A DNA stretch of 38,691 nt from Candidatus Methanoperedens sp. (lineage in GTDB: Archaea; Halobacteriota; Methanosarcinia; Methanosarcinales; Methanoperedenaceae): the NCBI GenBank assembly GCA_026552855.1, contig JAPMTX010000151.1, forward strand, positions 1-38,691. The letters are read 5' to 3'. Below are positions 1 to 6,924 of this stretch, in pieces (position 1 is the stretch's first letter; the number at the start of each line of letters is the position of its first letter). The notes under the pieces were generated by a model. It worked only from the letters and a program-made list of their open reading frames with translations. It was not told the origin of the DNA and made no database searches. A program made the translations under genes and the position numbers.

Positions 1-24
1 TAGTAATAGGATTAATAGGTCCAA

Positions 25-68
25 AGAAATCCACCTCCACTTTGCAACATTAAAGGAGGTGGATTTCT
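25..68. repeat. Perfect 14-bp-arm inverted repeat (hairpin)
   Basis: The arms 25-38 (AGAAATCCACCTCC) and 55-68 are exact reverse complements, separated by a 16-nt A/T-rich loop. The hairpin lies about 150 bp downstream of the minus-strand lipoprotein gene, so it could be a distal terminator, the end of a small mobile element, or a structured RNA from the gene to the left of the window. I see no coding signal elsewhere in 1-214 apart from a second hairpin at 209-232. Confidence 0.6.
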
Positions 69-208
69 AGAAATAAAAGACTATCACCTTTAGGTTGGCT
101 GTGTGAACATCAGTAAGTAAGAATTAGGAACCAAAAAGAAGGTAATCAAATGGAGAAAAGCTGTTTGAATATCACCAGAAAAGAGCCGATACTATGGAAA
201 TATGAGTA

Positions 209-232
209 GCAGAATCATCTAACAGATTCTGC
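209..232 (-). terminator. Hairpin spanning the lipoprotein stop codon
   Basis: The arms GCAGAATC (209-216) and GATTCTGC (225-232) are perfectly complementary with an 8-nt loop. The TGA stop of the minus-strand lipoprotein gene (215-217) overlaps the distal arm. A T-containing stretch follows on the minus strand. It could be a terminator or a 3'-protecting structure for the five-gene transcript. Only the base pairing is seen; the function is inferred. Confidence 0.35.
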
Positions 233-1252
233 CACTTCGATGAGTTCCTCCCTGCTTATGTCTCCATGGATTGAAATATCGGTTCCTTTCCATGCCCAGG
301 AGAGCGATCTGCCGTACCCTGTATCTATATACCTTGCCTCAATGCCCTTGATTTTTACAGTCTCAAATTTTCCTTTCGGCACTGTTTTACTCTGGTTAGT
401 CTCGAATATCGAGATTGTCATCTCGTCGCCTTTTTTATAGCTTATCGAAAGGCTCTGGGTTTCACCGAATTTGAAAACGGTCGTTTTATCGAGAAGGTAT
501 CCCTCTGGCAGGTATTCCGGCACTATAACAGTAAAGTTCACAGATTTTCTTGCTTCATCCAGCGTCATTTCTTTAGGCAGTATCATCTCTCTGGTTACCA
601 CTCTGGCTCCTTCTGGTATCTTGAACTCAAACTCGCTGTCAGGTATGCCTGTATTGAACTCGACATTCCTGTATTCCATGGTCATCATCAGTTTGCCGTC
701 TTTATCGTAAGTCTCGATGCGCAGGGGCATCCACATCTCTTTGTCCACCCAGAGCTTCTGTTTGAATGCAATTGTCATATTGGTAATGTTCCTGGGTTCA
801 ATCTCAAGAATGAAGGTATCTCTATTCCCTATTTTTTCCGAGCCGGACATTCTGATATCGTTCCGCTTGAGCATGTCCCTGACTAATTTTCCGTAATCAC
901 TCTGGCTCGGATTATTTGTATTATCATTTCGGGAGACGTCCATCACTGCTACTTCATTTGCCGTTGAATTATACAGCCACATAACAGTGCCATTGGAGAC
1001 CATAATGCTCCCTGAGCTCTCGCCCTTTGTGAACTCCTGCCTGAGTTTGTTATCCTGCATCCTGTACATGAAATTCGCTTCTGCGCTTTCTGTCCTGCCT
1101 TCAATGGTCACAGTCGTGACAATCGTTCCCCTGAAATCCTTTATGCTCTCGTACTTTTTCTGCATCTCCTCTGCTATCTGCTCGGCTGACATATCAACAC
1201 AGCCTGCGAGCAGGACGATGCTGAGGAGTGCGATGATTGATAATGTTCTCAT
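215..1252 (-). CDS. LolA-like lipoprotein with C-terminal DUF4367-like domain
   Basis: This 345-residue protein begins with a hydrophobic leader ending in a lipobox (LLAGC, Cys at about 18), so it should be lipid-anchored outside the cytoplasmic membrane. Residues about 20-215 resemble the LolA/outer-membrane lipoprotein-sorting fold that archaea use in secreted proteins of unknown role: repeated beta strands, a 'lwvDke.w.Plriety' segment and an 'fkiPegA' end. Residues about 235-340 (EYLPEGY onward) look like DUF4367. A good ribosome site (AGGAGG, 7 nt upstream) supports the ATG at 1252. It is the last gene of a five-gene minus-strand cluster and lies 11 bp after its neighbour. It is related to the lipoprotein at 1861-2541 but carries the extra C-terminal domain. 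Its function in the cluster is unknown; lipid or peptide binding, or self-protection, is a guess. Confidence 0.8.
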   Translation of the reverse strand: MRTLSIIALLSIVLLAGCVDMSAEQIAEEMQKKYESIKDFRGTIVTTVTIEGRTESAEANFMYRMQDNKLRQEFTKGESSGSIMVSNGTVMWLYNSTANEVAVMDVSRNDNTNNPSQSDYGKLVRDMLKRNDIRMSGSEKIGNRDTFILEIEPRNITNMTIAFKQKLWVDKEMWMPLRIETYDKDGKLMMTMEYRNVEFNTGIPDSEFEFKIPEGARVVTREMILPKEMTLDEARKSVNFTVIVPEYLPEGYLLDKTTVFKFGETQSLSISYKKGDEMTISIFETNQSKTVPKGKFETVKIKGIEARYIDTGYGRSLSWAWKGTDISIHGDISREELIEVAESVR

Positions 1253-1263
1253 TTAAGTTCCTC

Positions 1264-1608
1264 CTATTTAAATACAATCAAATATATTAAAGTAATAATA
1301 AAGCCAAGCAGGATAAACATTAGTATAGTAAGATAAGGATGGTTATAAAAAAATTGGGGGGAATATCTTTTTGACACCTCTTCAACCTTTTCGAATCTAT
1401 TTCGCACTGATTTTAAAAACGGGAGAAACAGAAAAATTAGTAGAAGTACCAGGTACTTCCAATTTATTTTGGATATATCTATGTTTAACTGGCCTTTTGA
1501 GTAAAGATAAACCGTACCAAGTATGCCGCTAAAAATTAAAATACCAATGAGACCTATTAATCTTAAGATAAATTTTTGTGTTTTAGTAAGTTCTTTCTTT
1601 TTATTCAT
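1264..1608 (-). CDS. Small membrane protein, unknown
   Basis: The product has 114 residues from the ATG at 1608. An upstream in-frame ATG exists at 1644, but 1608 has AAGGAGA nine bases before it and leaves a normal 13-bp gap to the preceding gene. Three hydrophobic segments are visible: about residues 15-37 (FILRLIGLIGILIFSGILG), about 49-65 (YLVLLLIFLFLPFL) and about 90-112 at the C-terminus. Lysines in the first eight residues suggest a cytoplasmic N-terminus. I do not recognise a family. Its place inside the candidate archaeocin cluster makes an immunity or export role possible, without direct sequence support. Confidence 0.65.
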   Translation of the reverse strand: MNKKKELTKTQKFILRLIGLIGILIFSGILGTVYLYSKGQLNIDISKINWKYLVLLLIFLFLPFLKSVRNRFEKVEEVSKRYSPQFFYNHPYLTILMFILLGFIITLIYLIVFK

Positions 1609-1621
1609 GTCAATTGTCTCC

Positions 1622-1855
1622 TTAAAATTGTTTTGCCTTCTCAATTTCTTTTTTATAGTATCTCATCATAATGAAATAAATAACTGTCATTAATAATGCC
1701 AAAATAAATGCTATTACTAAATCAGTTTTCGTATAATTCCGTCCTTTCAAGAAATTAGACCTTATTATTGAGCCCATTACAATAAAAAGCGAAAACAAAA
1801 AAACAGTTATTAATTGTAATAATTCTTTTTTTGTTACAAAATTTGATTGCCGCAT
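1622..1855 (-). CDS. Small two-TM membrane protein, unknown
   Basis: The product has 77 residues with two hydrophobic helices, about 11-30 (LLQLITVFLFSLFIVMGSII) and about 46-66 (LVIAFILALLMTVIYFIMM), joined by a basic loop, and a lysine-rich tail. It starts 5 bp after the stop of the upstream lipoprotein gene, with no strong ribosome site, which suggests translational coupling. No family is recognised. Small two-helix proteins beside bacteriocin precursors are often immunity proteins, but here that is inference from position only. Confidence 0.6.
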   Translation of the reverse strand: MRQSNFVTKKELLQLITVFLFSLFIVMGSIIRSNFLKGRNYTKTDLVIAFILALLMTVIYFIMMRYYKKEIEKAKQF

Positions 1856-1860
1856 ATAAT

Positions 1861-2541
1861 TTAATCCTTTTTGATTATTACTTCTGCACTATTTGGAACT
1901 TTAAATATGAAATCTTCATCCTTCAGGTCAGAATTTATAATAACGTTTCGATATTCTATCACACTAATGGGTTTCCTATTATCATATGTTATAATTTTTA
2001 GTGGAAACCAGTTTTTACTTTCCACCCATAACTGATAACTCCAGTTGCCTGGAACACTATATCGGCTTTCATTTGGGATTAGGTTAATTATATATATTGG
2101 ACTTTTATTGCTTATATTATTATGCTCTACTGCTTCAAGTTTGATTGTATAGTTTTCTATCATGGAATTTACTAAATCAAAATAAGTCAGTTCTGGAATC
2201 ACGTTAGGCAACGATGCACTAATAAAAACAAAATTTTTATCTCTGTCATATACCCAAGTGGTAGTACCATTTGAAAAGATTAATTGATTTGTTAGACCTG
2301 TGGAATTATTTAGCCCTTTTTTGAACATATTAGGCTTCTGATAAGTAAAATCTAGTTCAGAAGTTTTTGCCAGTCCATTATCAAAAAAATTCAAAACCTC
2401 TGTGTAAGAGATATCTTGAATTTTCCCCTGATTATTTATCATTTTTTCAGCAATCATTTCCGGTGCGATTTTTTCTTCAATGCATCCTATTGACAAGCCC
2501 AATAATATCATTATCAATGTACAGATATATGTTGCTCTCAT
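1861..2541 (-). CDS. LolA-like lipoprotein
   Basis: This 226-residue protein has a hydrophobic leader and a lipobox-like end (GLSIGC, Cys at about 20). The body matches the archaeal LolA-like pattern also seen at 215-1252: an early 'aekMi.n.gkIqDisyTe' helix-strand, a 'sNGtttWvYdrdkn' hairpin, a 'qLWVesknWfPLkiityD' strand and a 'ViEYrNv' near the end. It lacks the DUF4367-like extension of its paralogue. GAGGT precedes the ATG at 2541. It lies 36 bp downstream of the Cys-rich precursor gene and 5 bp upstream of the small membrane protein gene, so it is very likely co-transcribed. The ligand is unknown. Confidence 0.75.
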   Translation of the reverse strand: MRATYICTLIMILLGLSIGCIEEKIAPEMIAEKMINNQGKIQDISYTEVLNFFDNGLAKTSELDFTYQKPNMFKKGLNNSTGLTNQLIFSNGTTTWVYDRDKNFVFISASLPNVIPELTYFDLVNSMIENYTIKLEAVEHNNISNKSPIYIINLIPNESRYSVPGNWSYQLWVESKNWFPLKIITYDNRKPISVIEYRNVIINSDLKDEDFIFKVPNSAEVIIKKD

Positions 2542-2577
2542 TTATTTACCTCAAAATAAAAAAAAGAAATGTTGGCG

Positions 2578-3402
2578 CTAGTAGCAATGCCACATGCAAT
2601 ATGCTAAATCTACCCCAAGACATAACGCACAAGGAGCACATGTGATTTGTGTTTTTACCCAGTAACATGGTTGGCATATTATAGCGCAAGCATCACATAT
2701 CGATGGTGTCCCCGGGGGGCAAATATCTCCTAAAACGGCGCATAGACACTCTTCGATAATGCAATTTACCACGCAATCCCAGTAACTTTCAGCTGTTGTA
2801 GTAAACTCGTTTGGAATGTCTTTAATGACGTTTACTGTTCCGTCAGCATTTTTCGTTTTGGTGATCCTTGCTTCTATAAGTTTGTTGTTTTCGCCGATTA
2901 CTGTAAACCTGAATTCAGTAGAGCCATCTTTTTTACTTACAGTATTGGTATACCGCATAGCCCTTGTTTTTTCAGCATCCCAAATAATCACTATATTGGA
3001 GATTTCTACCGCTGCTTCTCGGTCAATCACTCCGGCCGGCAAGATAACTGATGTTGCCTTTTTGATAGATCCATCTTCCAGTTTCTTCTCTAAAATCATT
3101 GCATTTGCTGTATCAATAGTTGATGCAATGTCATTCTCCATAGAAGCGGTTTTTAACGCCTGGACTTCCGGAAGGTTTAATGCACTTATTATAGCGCTCT
3201 TTTTCTCGATTCCCTTTAACTCTGCTCTCTCTATATTGGATTTGTTCAACCCACATGCAGTGCATGTACTACATTTTCCAGATGAGCCAGATCCTGCGTT
3301 ATTACTAATAGATGGTTCTGCTTGTGCAGTTACAACTGGCATTGCTACTGTTGCCATCAGTACTAGCATAGTGATGGCCAAAACTATTCCTTTTCTTATC
3401 AT
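2578..3402 (-). CDS. Secreted Cys-rich precursor, halocin C8-like archaeocin candidate
   Basis: The 274-residue product starts with a Sec-type signal peptide (cleavage likely after AQA, residue 28) and has no twin-arginine motif. A short Cys cluster (C44, C47, C50) follows, then a charged domain of about 150 residues. The last 68 residues (207-274) contain 14 cysteines and many hydrophobic residues. The layout resembles pro-halocin C8, known to be about 283 residues: an N-terminal immunity part plus a 76-residue, Cys-rich antimicrobial C-terminus. Halocin C8 is Tat-exported with 10 Cys, so this would be a divergent relative. A strong AAAGGAGGT site precedes the ATG, and a TATA box lies at 3463-3468. 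It is the first gene of the minus-strand cluster and is divergent from a regulator. The alternative is a metal-binding secreted protein. Homology is judged by eye. Confidence 0.6.
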   Translation of the reverse strand: MIRKGIVLAITMLVLMATVAMPVVTAQAEPSISNNAGSGSSGKCSTCTACGLNKSNIERAELKGIEKKSAIISALNLPEVQALKTASMENDIASTIDTANAMILEKKLEDGSIKKATSVILPAGVIDREAAVEISNIVIIWDAEKTRAMRYTNTVSKKDGSTEFRFTVIGENNKLIEARITKTKNADGTVNVIKDIPNEFTTTAESYWDCVVNCIIEECLCAVLGDICPPGTPSICDACAIICQPCYWVKTQITCAPCALCLGVDLAYCMWHCY

Positions 3403-3462
3403 ACAATACCTCCTTTATTTTTGTCCTGTTCCCGTTTTTAGAGTAAATTGAAAAGAAAAAAG

Positions 3463-3468
3463 ATATAT
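3463..3468 (-). promoter_or_regulatory. TATA box of the Cys-rich precursor operon
   Basis: ATATAT sits about 60 bp upstream of the ATG at 3402 and directly beside the inverted repeat at 3474-3503. It is followed by an A/T-rich leader carrying AAAGGAGGT. Transcription would start near 3435-3440 and read the five minus-strand genes. Confidence 0.5.
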
Positions 3469-3473
3469 CCTGC

Positions 3474-3503
3474 TTTTTTGGACACCTCAAGGTGTCCAAA
3501 AAA
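3474..3503. promoter_or_regulatory. Perfect inverted repeat between divergent promoters (operator candidate)
   Basis: The arms TTTTTTGGACACCT (3474-3487) and its exact complement (3490-3503) flank a 2-nt centre. The repeat fills the space between the minus-strand TATA (3463-3468) and the plus-strand TATA (3510-3519), so a protein bound here would touch both pre-initiation sites. The obvious candidate ligand is the winged-helix protein encoded at 3540. The dyad is seen directly; the operator role is inferred. Confidence 0.65.
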
Positions 3504-3509
3504 GAAAAA

Positions 3510-3519
3510 TATTTAAATA
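3510..3519 (+). promoter_or_regulatory. TATA box of the regulator gene
   Basis: TATTTAAATA is centred about 26 bp upstream of the GTG at 3540, which places the transcription start at or next to the start codon. No ribosome site precedes the GTG, so the mRNA is probably leaderless. Confidence 0.55.
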
Positions 3520-3539
3520 AGAAGTAAGTGGTATAAAAT

Positions 3540-4046
3540 GTGACAAACGGGGATTTATTAGAATCATTATCCGATGGTGAGATACTTAAAGCGGTTACAT
3601 CAAGCACAAAACTGAAAATCCTGAGCAATCTCAATGTAAGACCGATGACAGCGGCAGAACTGGCACATAATTTAGGTATATACAAAAGCGGCATTAATAA
3701 GCATATAAGTATTTTACTAACTACTAATCTAGTCGAACGAATTGAAAGTGATCAACGCAAGTGGGTATATTATAAACTTACTGAAAAAGGAACAGAAATT
3801 ATTTCGAAAATGTATATGCTTTTCCTCATTGCTGGTATAATTGGTGGATTGGCAATTGTTGCAGCATTGGCTAATTTCTACTTTTCAAAATATTCCGAAA
3901 CGCTAGAATCAGGTCTAACTAGGGGTTTCAATCCAGTAAAACCTCTAATTTCTTTTGGAGATGTCACTTTACTATTAATAGTAATTTTTGTAATATTGTT
4001 GTTTATAGCATGGTTATATTTAAAAAAGAAAAAATACACTCACTGA
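3540..4046 (+). CDS. Membrane-anchored winged-helix (ArsR-like) regulator
   Basis: The 168-residue product starts at GTG; the ATG two bases upstream runs straight into TGA. Residues about 15-85 form a winged helix (KLKILSNL, then AELAHNLGIYKSGINKHISIL as the recognition region, then a wing ending KWVYYKLTEKG). Two hydrophobic helices follow, about 93-118 and about 138-160, with a lysine-rich end. The protein should therefore bind DNA while held in the membrane, as a one-component sensor. It is divergent from the Cys-rich precursor operon, with a perfect dyad between them, so control of that operon and of itself is likely. Neither a ligand domain nor metal-binding cysteines are visible. Confidence 0.8.
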   Translation: MTNGDLLESLSDGEILKAVTSSTKLKILSNLNVRPMTAAELAHNLGIYKSGINKHISILLTTNLVERIESDQRKWVYYKLTEKGTEIISKMYMLFLIAGIIGGLAIVAALANFYFSKYSETLESGLTRGFNPVKPLISFGDVTLLLIVIFVILLFIAWLYLKKKKYTH

Positions 4047-4055
4047 TCAGTGTAT
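4034..4055 (+). terminator. Hairpin at the regulator stop codon
   Basis: The arms ATACACT (4034-4040) and AGTGTAT (4049-4055) are complementary. The nested 12-bp palindrome CACTGATCAGTG (4041-4052) includes the TGA stop (4044-4046). It mirrors the stop-codon hairpin at 209-232 at the far end of the divergent operon. It may be a terminator or an mRNA end structure. The rest of 4056-4134 shows nothing clear. Confidence 0.35.
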
Positions 4056-4134
4056 CAATTCTTTCGATATGACCGGATCAGGTTATCTATCCAAATGAAT
4101 TGGAGCAATCACAGAAGCTTAATATCGTAGTGTG

Positions 4135-5850
4135 ATGATTAAAGCGGCGATGTTAACCACAGATGAACTGAAACTACTCATTAAAAAATACGCCCTCCAG
4201 AATGCGGTCAAATATAGCAAAACGCCGCAGGCAGGCGCAGTGATGGGCAAGGTCATGGCTAATCCTGAGCTTCGCTCGCGGGCTAAGGAAATAACCACGC
4301 TTGTAGGGGAAGTTTTGCAGGAAATAGAGCAGATGACACCGGAGGCGCGTGAAGAGGAGCTAAAGAGACTTGCGCCCGAACTCCTGGATGAACTGAAAGA
4401 GAAGAAAGAGCCCGACAAAGGCTTGCCTCCTCTTGAGATAAACGGTCCCCTCGTGATGAGGTTCGCGCCGAACCCTAACGGTCCGCCCACGCTCGGGAGC
4501 GCGAGGGGAATCGTGGTTAACTCCGAATATACAAGGAGATATCACGGCAAGCTCATAATCCGATTTGACGATACCGACCCGGCGACAAAGCGCCCGATGC
4601 TTGAGGCATACGGATGGTATCTTGAGGACTGCGAGTGGCTGGGCGCCAAGGCTGATGAGATTGTCATAGCATCGGACAGGATACCGAAGTACTACGAGGT
4701 CGCTGAAGAATTAATAAGGAGAGACGGAGCCTACGTCTGCTTCTGCGGGCAGGAAGAGTTCAAGGCGCTAAAGGACGCGAAACAGCCATGCCCTCACAGG
4801 GAGCAGGGTATAGAGAAGAACCTTGAGTTCTGGAGAGAGATGCTTTCAGGATGCCGCAAGGAGCAGGAAGCCGTGCTACGCATCAAGACGGACATAGCCC
4901 ATAAAGACCCTGCAATCAGGGACTGGGTGGCTTTCCGCATCATCAAGACCCCGCATCCAAGACCTGAGGTAGGGGATAAATACTGCGTATGGCCGCTCCT
5001 TGATTTTGAGGGTGCAGTAGAAGACCACCTTCTGGGAACCACGCTTATCATCCGGGGCAAAGACCTTGCGGACAGCGAGACGCGCCAGAAATATGTCTAT
5101 AAGTACATGGGATGGACGTACCCGAAGACCATGCACTGGGGGCGCGTGCAGATATACGAGTTCGGAAAGCTCAGCACGAGCGGTATCAAGAAAGCCATCG
5201 CCGAAGGTAAATACACGGGGTGGGACGACCCGCGCCTGCCCACCATACGCGCAATCCGGAGAAGGGGCATACTGCCTGAGGCGCTGCGCAAATTCATGAT
5301 TGATCTTGGTCTTGGTGAGACCGATATCAGCCTGAGCCTGGATACGCTGTATGCCGAGAACAGGAAGCTTGTCGATCCCATTGCGAACAGGTATTTTTTT
5401 GTCTGGAACCCAGTCGAAGTGGAGGTAGAGGGCGCAGAGCCTAAAGTAGCGAAAGCCCCGCTCCACCCGACCCGCGGGGGTCTGAGGGAGATACCCGTGG
5501 GAACGAAAATACTCATCACCAGGGACGACGCAGATACTCTCAAAGCCGGCGAACGGCTGCGCCTCAAAGATCTCTACAATATCCACGTAATAAGCACCTC
5601 ACCCCTGAGGGTGAAGTTCATAGGCACGGATATGGATTTAGTGAGAAAGGAGAAGGCGCGCATCATCCACTGGGTGCCGCCCGACGGGCTTAAAGTCAAA
5701 GTGCTTGCGCCTGATGGTGAATATACCGGCATCGGTGAGCGCGGGATGGAGAAAGAGCTGGATAAGGTCGTGCAGTTCGAGAGGTTCGGGTTCGTGAGGA
5801 TAGATACGGTTAGGGATGATGAGGTCGTGGCGTATTTTACGCATAAGTAA
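4135..5850 (+). CDS. gltX: Glutamyl-tRNA synthetase, archaeal type
   Basis: GltX charges tRNA-Glu, and in archaea usually also tRNA-Gln, before amidation by GatDE. The product has about 571 residues, with the archaeal helical N-terminal extension (about 1-100), a class I Rossmann domain from about 105, and a GlnRS-like beta-barrel anticodon domain from about 420. The HIGH position reads APNPNGPPTLGS and the KMSKS position reads KLSTSGIKK, so both signatures lack the usual His/Lys residues. The surrounding blocks (RFDDTDP, WGRVQIYEFGKLS, WDDPRLPTIRAIRRRGI) are intact. I recall similar variants in Methanosarcinales, but this needs an alignment. GTG at 4132 and ATG at 4135 or 4150 are alternative starts, and no clear ribosome site decides between them. 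The gene converges on ncsA with a 26-bp gap. Confidence 0.95.
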   Translation: MIKAAMLTTDELKLLIKKYALQNAVKYSKTPQAGAVMGKVMANPELRSRAKEITTLVGEVLQEIEQMTPEAREEELKRLAPELLDELKEKKEPDKGLPPLEINGPLVMRFAPNPNGPPTLGSARGIVVNSEYTRRYHGKLIIRFDDTDPATKRPMLEAYGWYLEDCEWLGAKADEIVIASDRIPKYYEVAEELIRRDGAYVCFCGQEEFKALKDAKQPCPHREQGIEKNLEFWREMLSGCRKEQEAVLRIKTDIAHKDPAIRDWVAFRIIKTPHPRPEVGDKYCVWPLLDFEGAVEDHLLGTTLIIRGKDLADSETRQKYVYKYMGWTYPKTMHWGRVQIYEFGKLSTSGIKKAIAEGKYTGWDDPRLPTIRAIRRRGILPEALRKFMIDLGLGETDISLSLDTLYAENRKLVDPIANRYFFVWNPVEVEVEGAEPKVAKAPLHPTRGGLREIPVGTKILITRDDADTLKAGERLRLKDLYNIHVISTSPLRVKFIGTDMDLVRKEKARIIHWVPPDGLKVKVLAPDGEYTGIGERGMEKELDKVVQFERFGFVRIDTVRDDEVVAYFTHK

Positions 5851-5876
5851 AAGTAGGGGATCCAACAACTGCGCCT

Positions 5877-6770
5877 CTATCCCCGCCCCAGCAGCCTGCA
5901 CGTCTTGCATACCCCTTCGCTGCTCGGCTCCCCGCAGAGCCTGCACTGCACTATCTGCGTATCGAGCGGGCGCAGCGCCGGGGAGATCGCCTCAAACCCT
6001 CCGAGCAGGGAGTATTTTGTTCCCGGATGTCTTACCTCGTAGTTATTGAGCATATCGCGTATCTCGTTCCGCAGTGCCTCTCCTGCATAAGGGCACTCAT
6101 CCGTGCTCACGGGCAGATCATTTAAGAACCCGTAAAGCGCTACCTCTTTTTCAGGGATGCTGCGGAGAGGTTTTATTCTCATCACAAGTCCGGGCTGGCT
6201 TACGTTCGGTATCATCCTGTGCAGCCTGTCCATATCCCCGCGCAGGTAGTTCATCAGTATAGTCTGCGATTCGTCATCGAGGTTATGACCGATGGCAAGC
6301 TTATCAGCGCCAAGCTCACGTGCGGCTTTATTCAGGAGGTTTTTCCGCAGCACACCGCACAATGTACAGGCGGCATGTTCTTTTCTCTTCGTAAGCTCAT
6401 CAAGAGTGATGCCGAACCCTTCCTCGAATGACCGGATGGTGTGAGGTATTCCAAGCTCCTCCGTGAGCTTCACCGCGTGAGACAGAGTGTGTTCCCTGTA
6501 TCCTCTTATGCCCTCATCAATTGTGATTGCCAGAAGTTCGATATCAGGTCTGTTCTTAAATATCTTATGCAGGATATATAGTAAAGATGTGCTGTCCTTT
6601 CCCCCGCTCAGCGCGATTGCTATCTTATCCCCTTTCTCGACCATCCTGAATTTCCGGATATCGCGTTTTATTTTCCTTTCAACATCCTCTATAAAATGCA
6701 CCCTGCACAGGTGAGCATTTGAGTATTTCTGGAATACAACCGCGCTTTTGCTGCATCGCTGGCATTTCAT
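5877..6770 (-). CDS. ncsA: tRNA 2-thiolation protein, NcsA/TtuA family
   Basis: The product has 297 residues. An N-terminal zinc module (C3, C6, H20/C22/H25) is followed by the ATP PP-loop SGGKDS at 55-60. A CTLCG motif sits in the middle of the protein, and a C-terminal zinc ribbon (CRLCG ... CKTC) ends close to the stop. This arrangement defines the NcsA/Ctu1/TtuA group (TIGR00269), which adenylates and then thiolates U34 or U54 of tRNA, using a ubiquitin-like SAMP sulfur carrier or an Fe-S cluster. The Cys in CTLCG and the pair of C residues downstream are the likely catalytic or cluster ligands. Which uridine is modified cannot be read from the sequence. The gene is convergent with gltX. 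The region 6771-6924 holds no recognisable gene. Confidence 0.92.
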   Translation of the reverse strand: MKCQRCSKSAVVFQKYSNAHLCRVHFIEDVERKIKRDIRKFRMVEKGDKIAIALSGGKDSTSLLYILHKIFKNRPDIELLAITIDEGIRGYREHTLSHAVKLTEELGIPHTIRSFEEGFGITLDELTKRKEHAACTLCGVLRKNLLNKAARELGADKLAIGHNLDDESQTILMNYLRGDMDRLHRMIPNVSQPGLVMRIKPLRSIPEKEVALYGFLNDLPVSTDECPYAGEALRNEIRDMLNNYEVRHPGTKYSLLGGFEAISPALRPLDTQIVQCRLCGEPSSEGVCKTCRLLGRG

Positions 6771-6924
6771 GTATTTGCGTAAAATGATCTCATTTTATTA
6801 ATAATCTGTTCAGAAAGTCAGCTAAATCTATTAAATGTATAGAAAAAAAGATGGGAGGAATTTAGAATCCTATCGTTGTGTTTCTGATTCCATCCCTGGA
6901 ACTATGCCTTTTCAGCATCTATTC

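Noticed and set aside
2816-3451. 211-codon plus-strand frame opposite the Cys-rich precursor
   Set aside because: It is antisense to a gene with signal peptide, strong ribosome site and TATA. Its hydrophobic stretch is the reverse reading of charged codons and it overlaps the promoter.
4876-5586. Long minus-strand frames opposite gltX
   Set aside because: They are shadows of a GC-rich conserved gene; the translated sequences have no recognisable domain or start signal.
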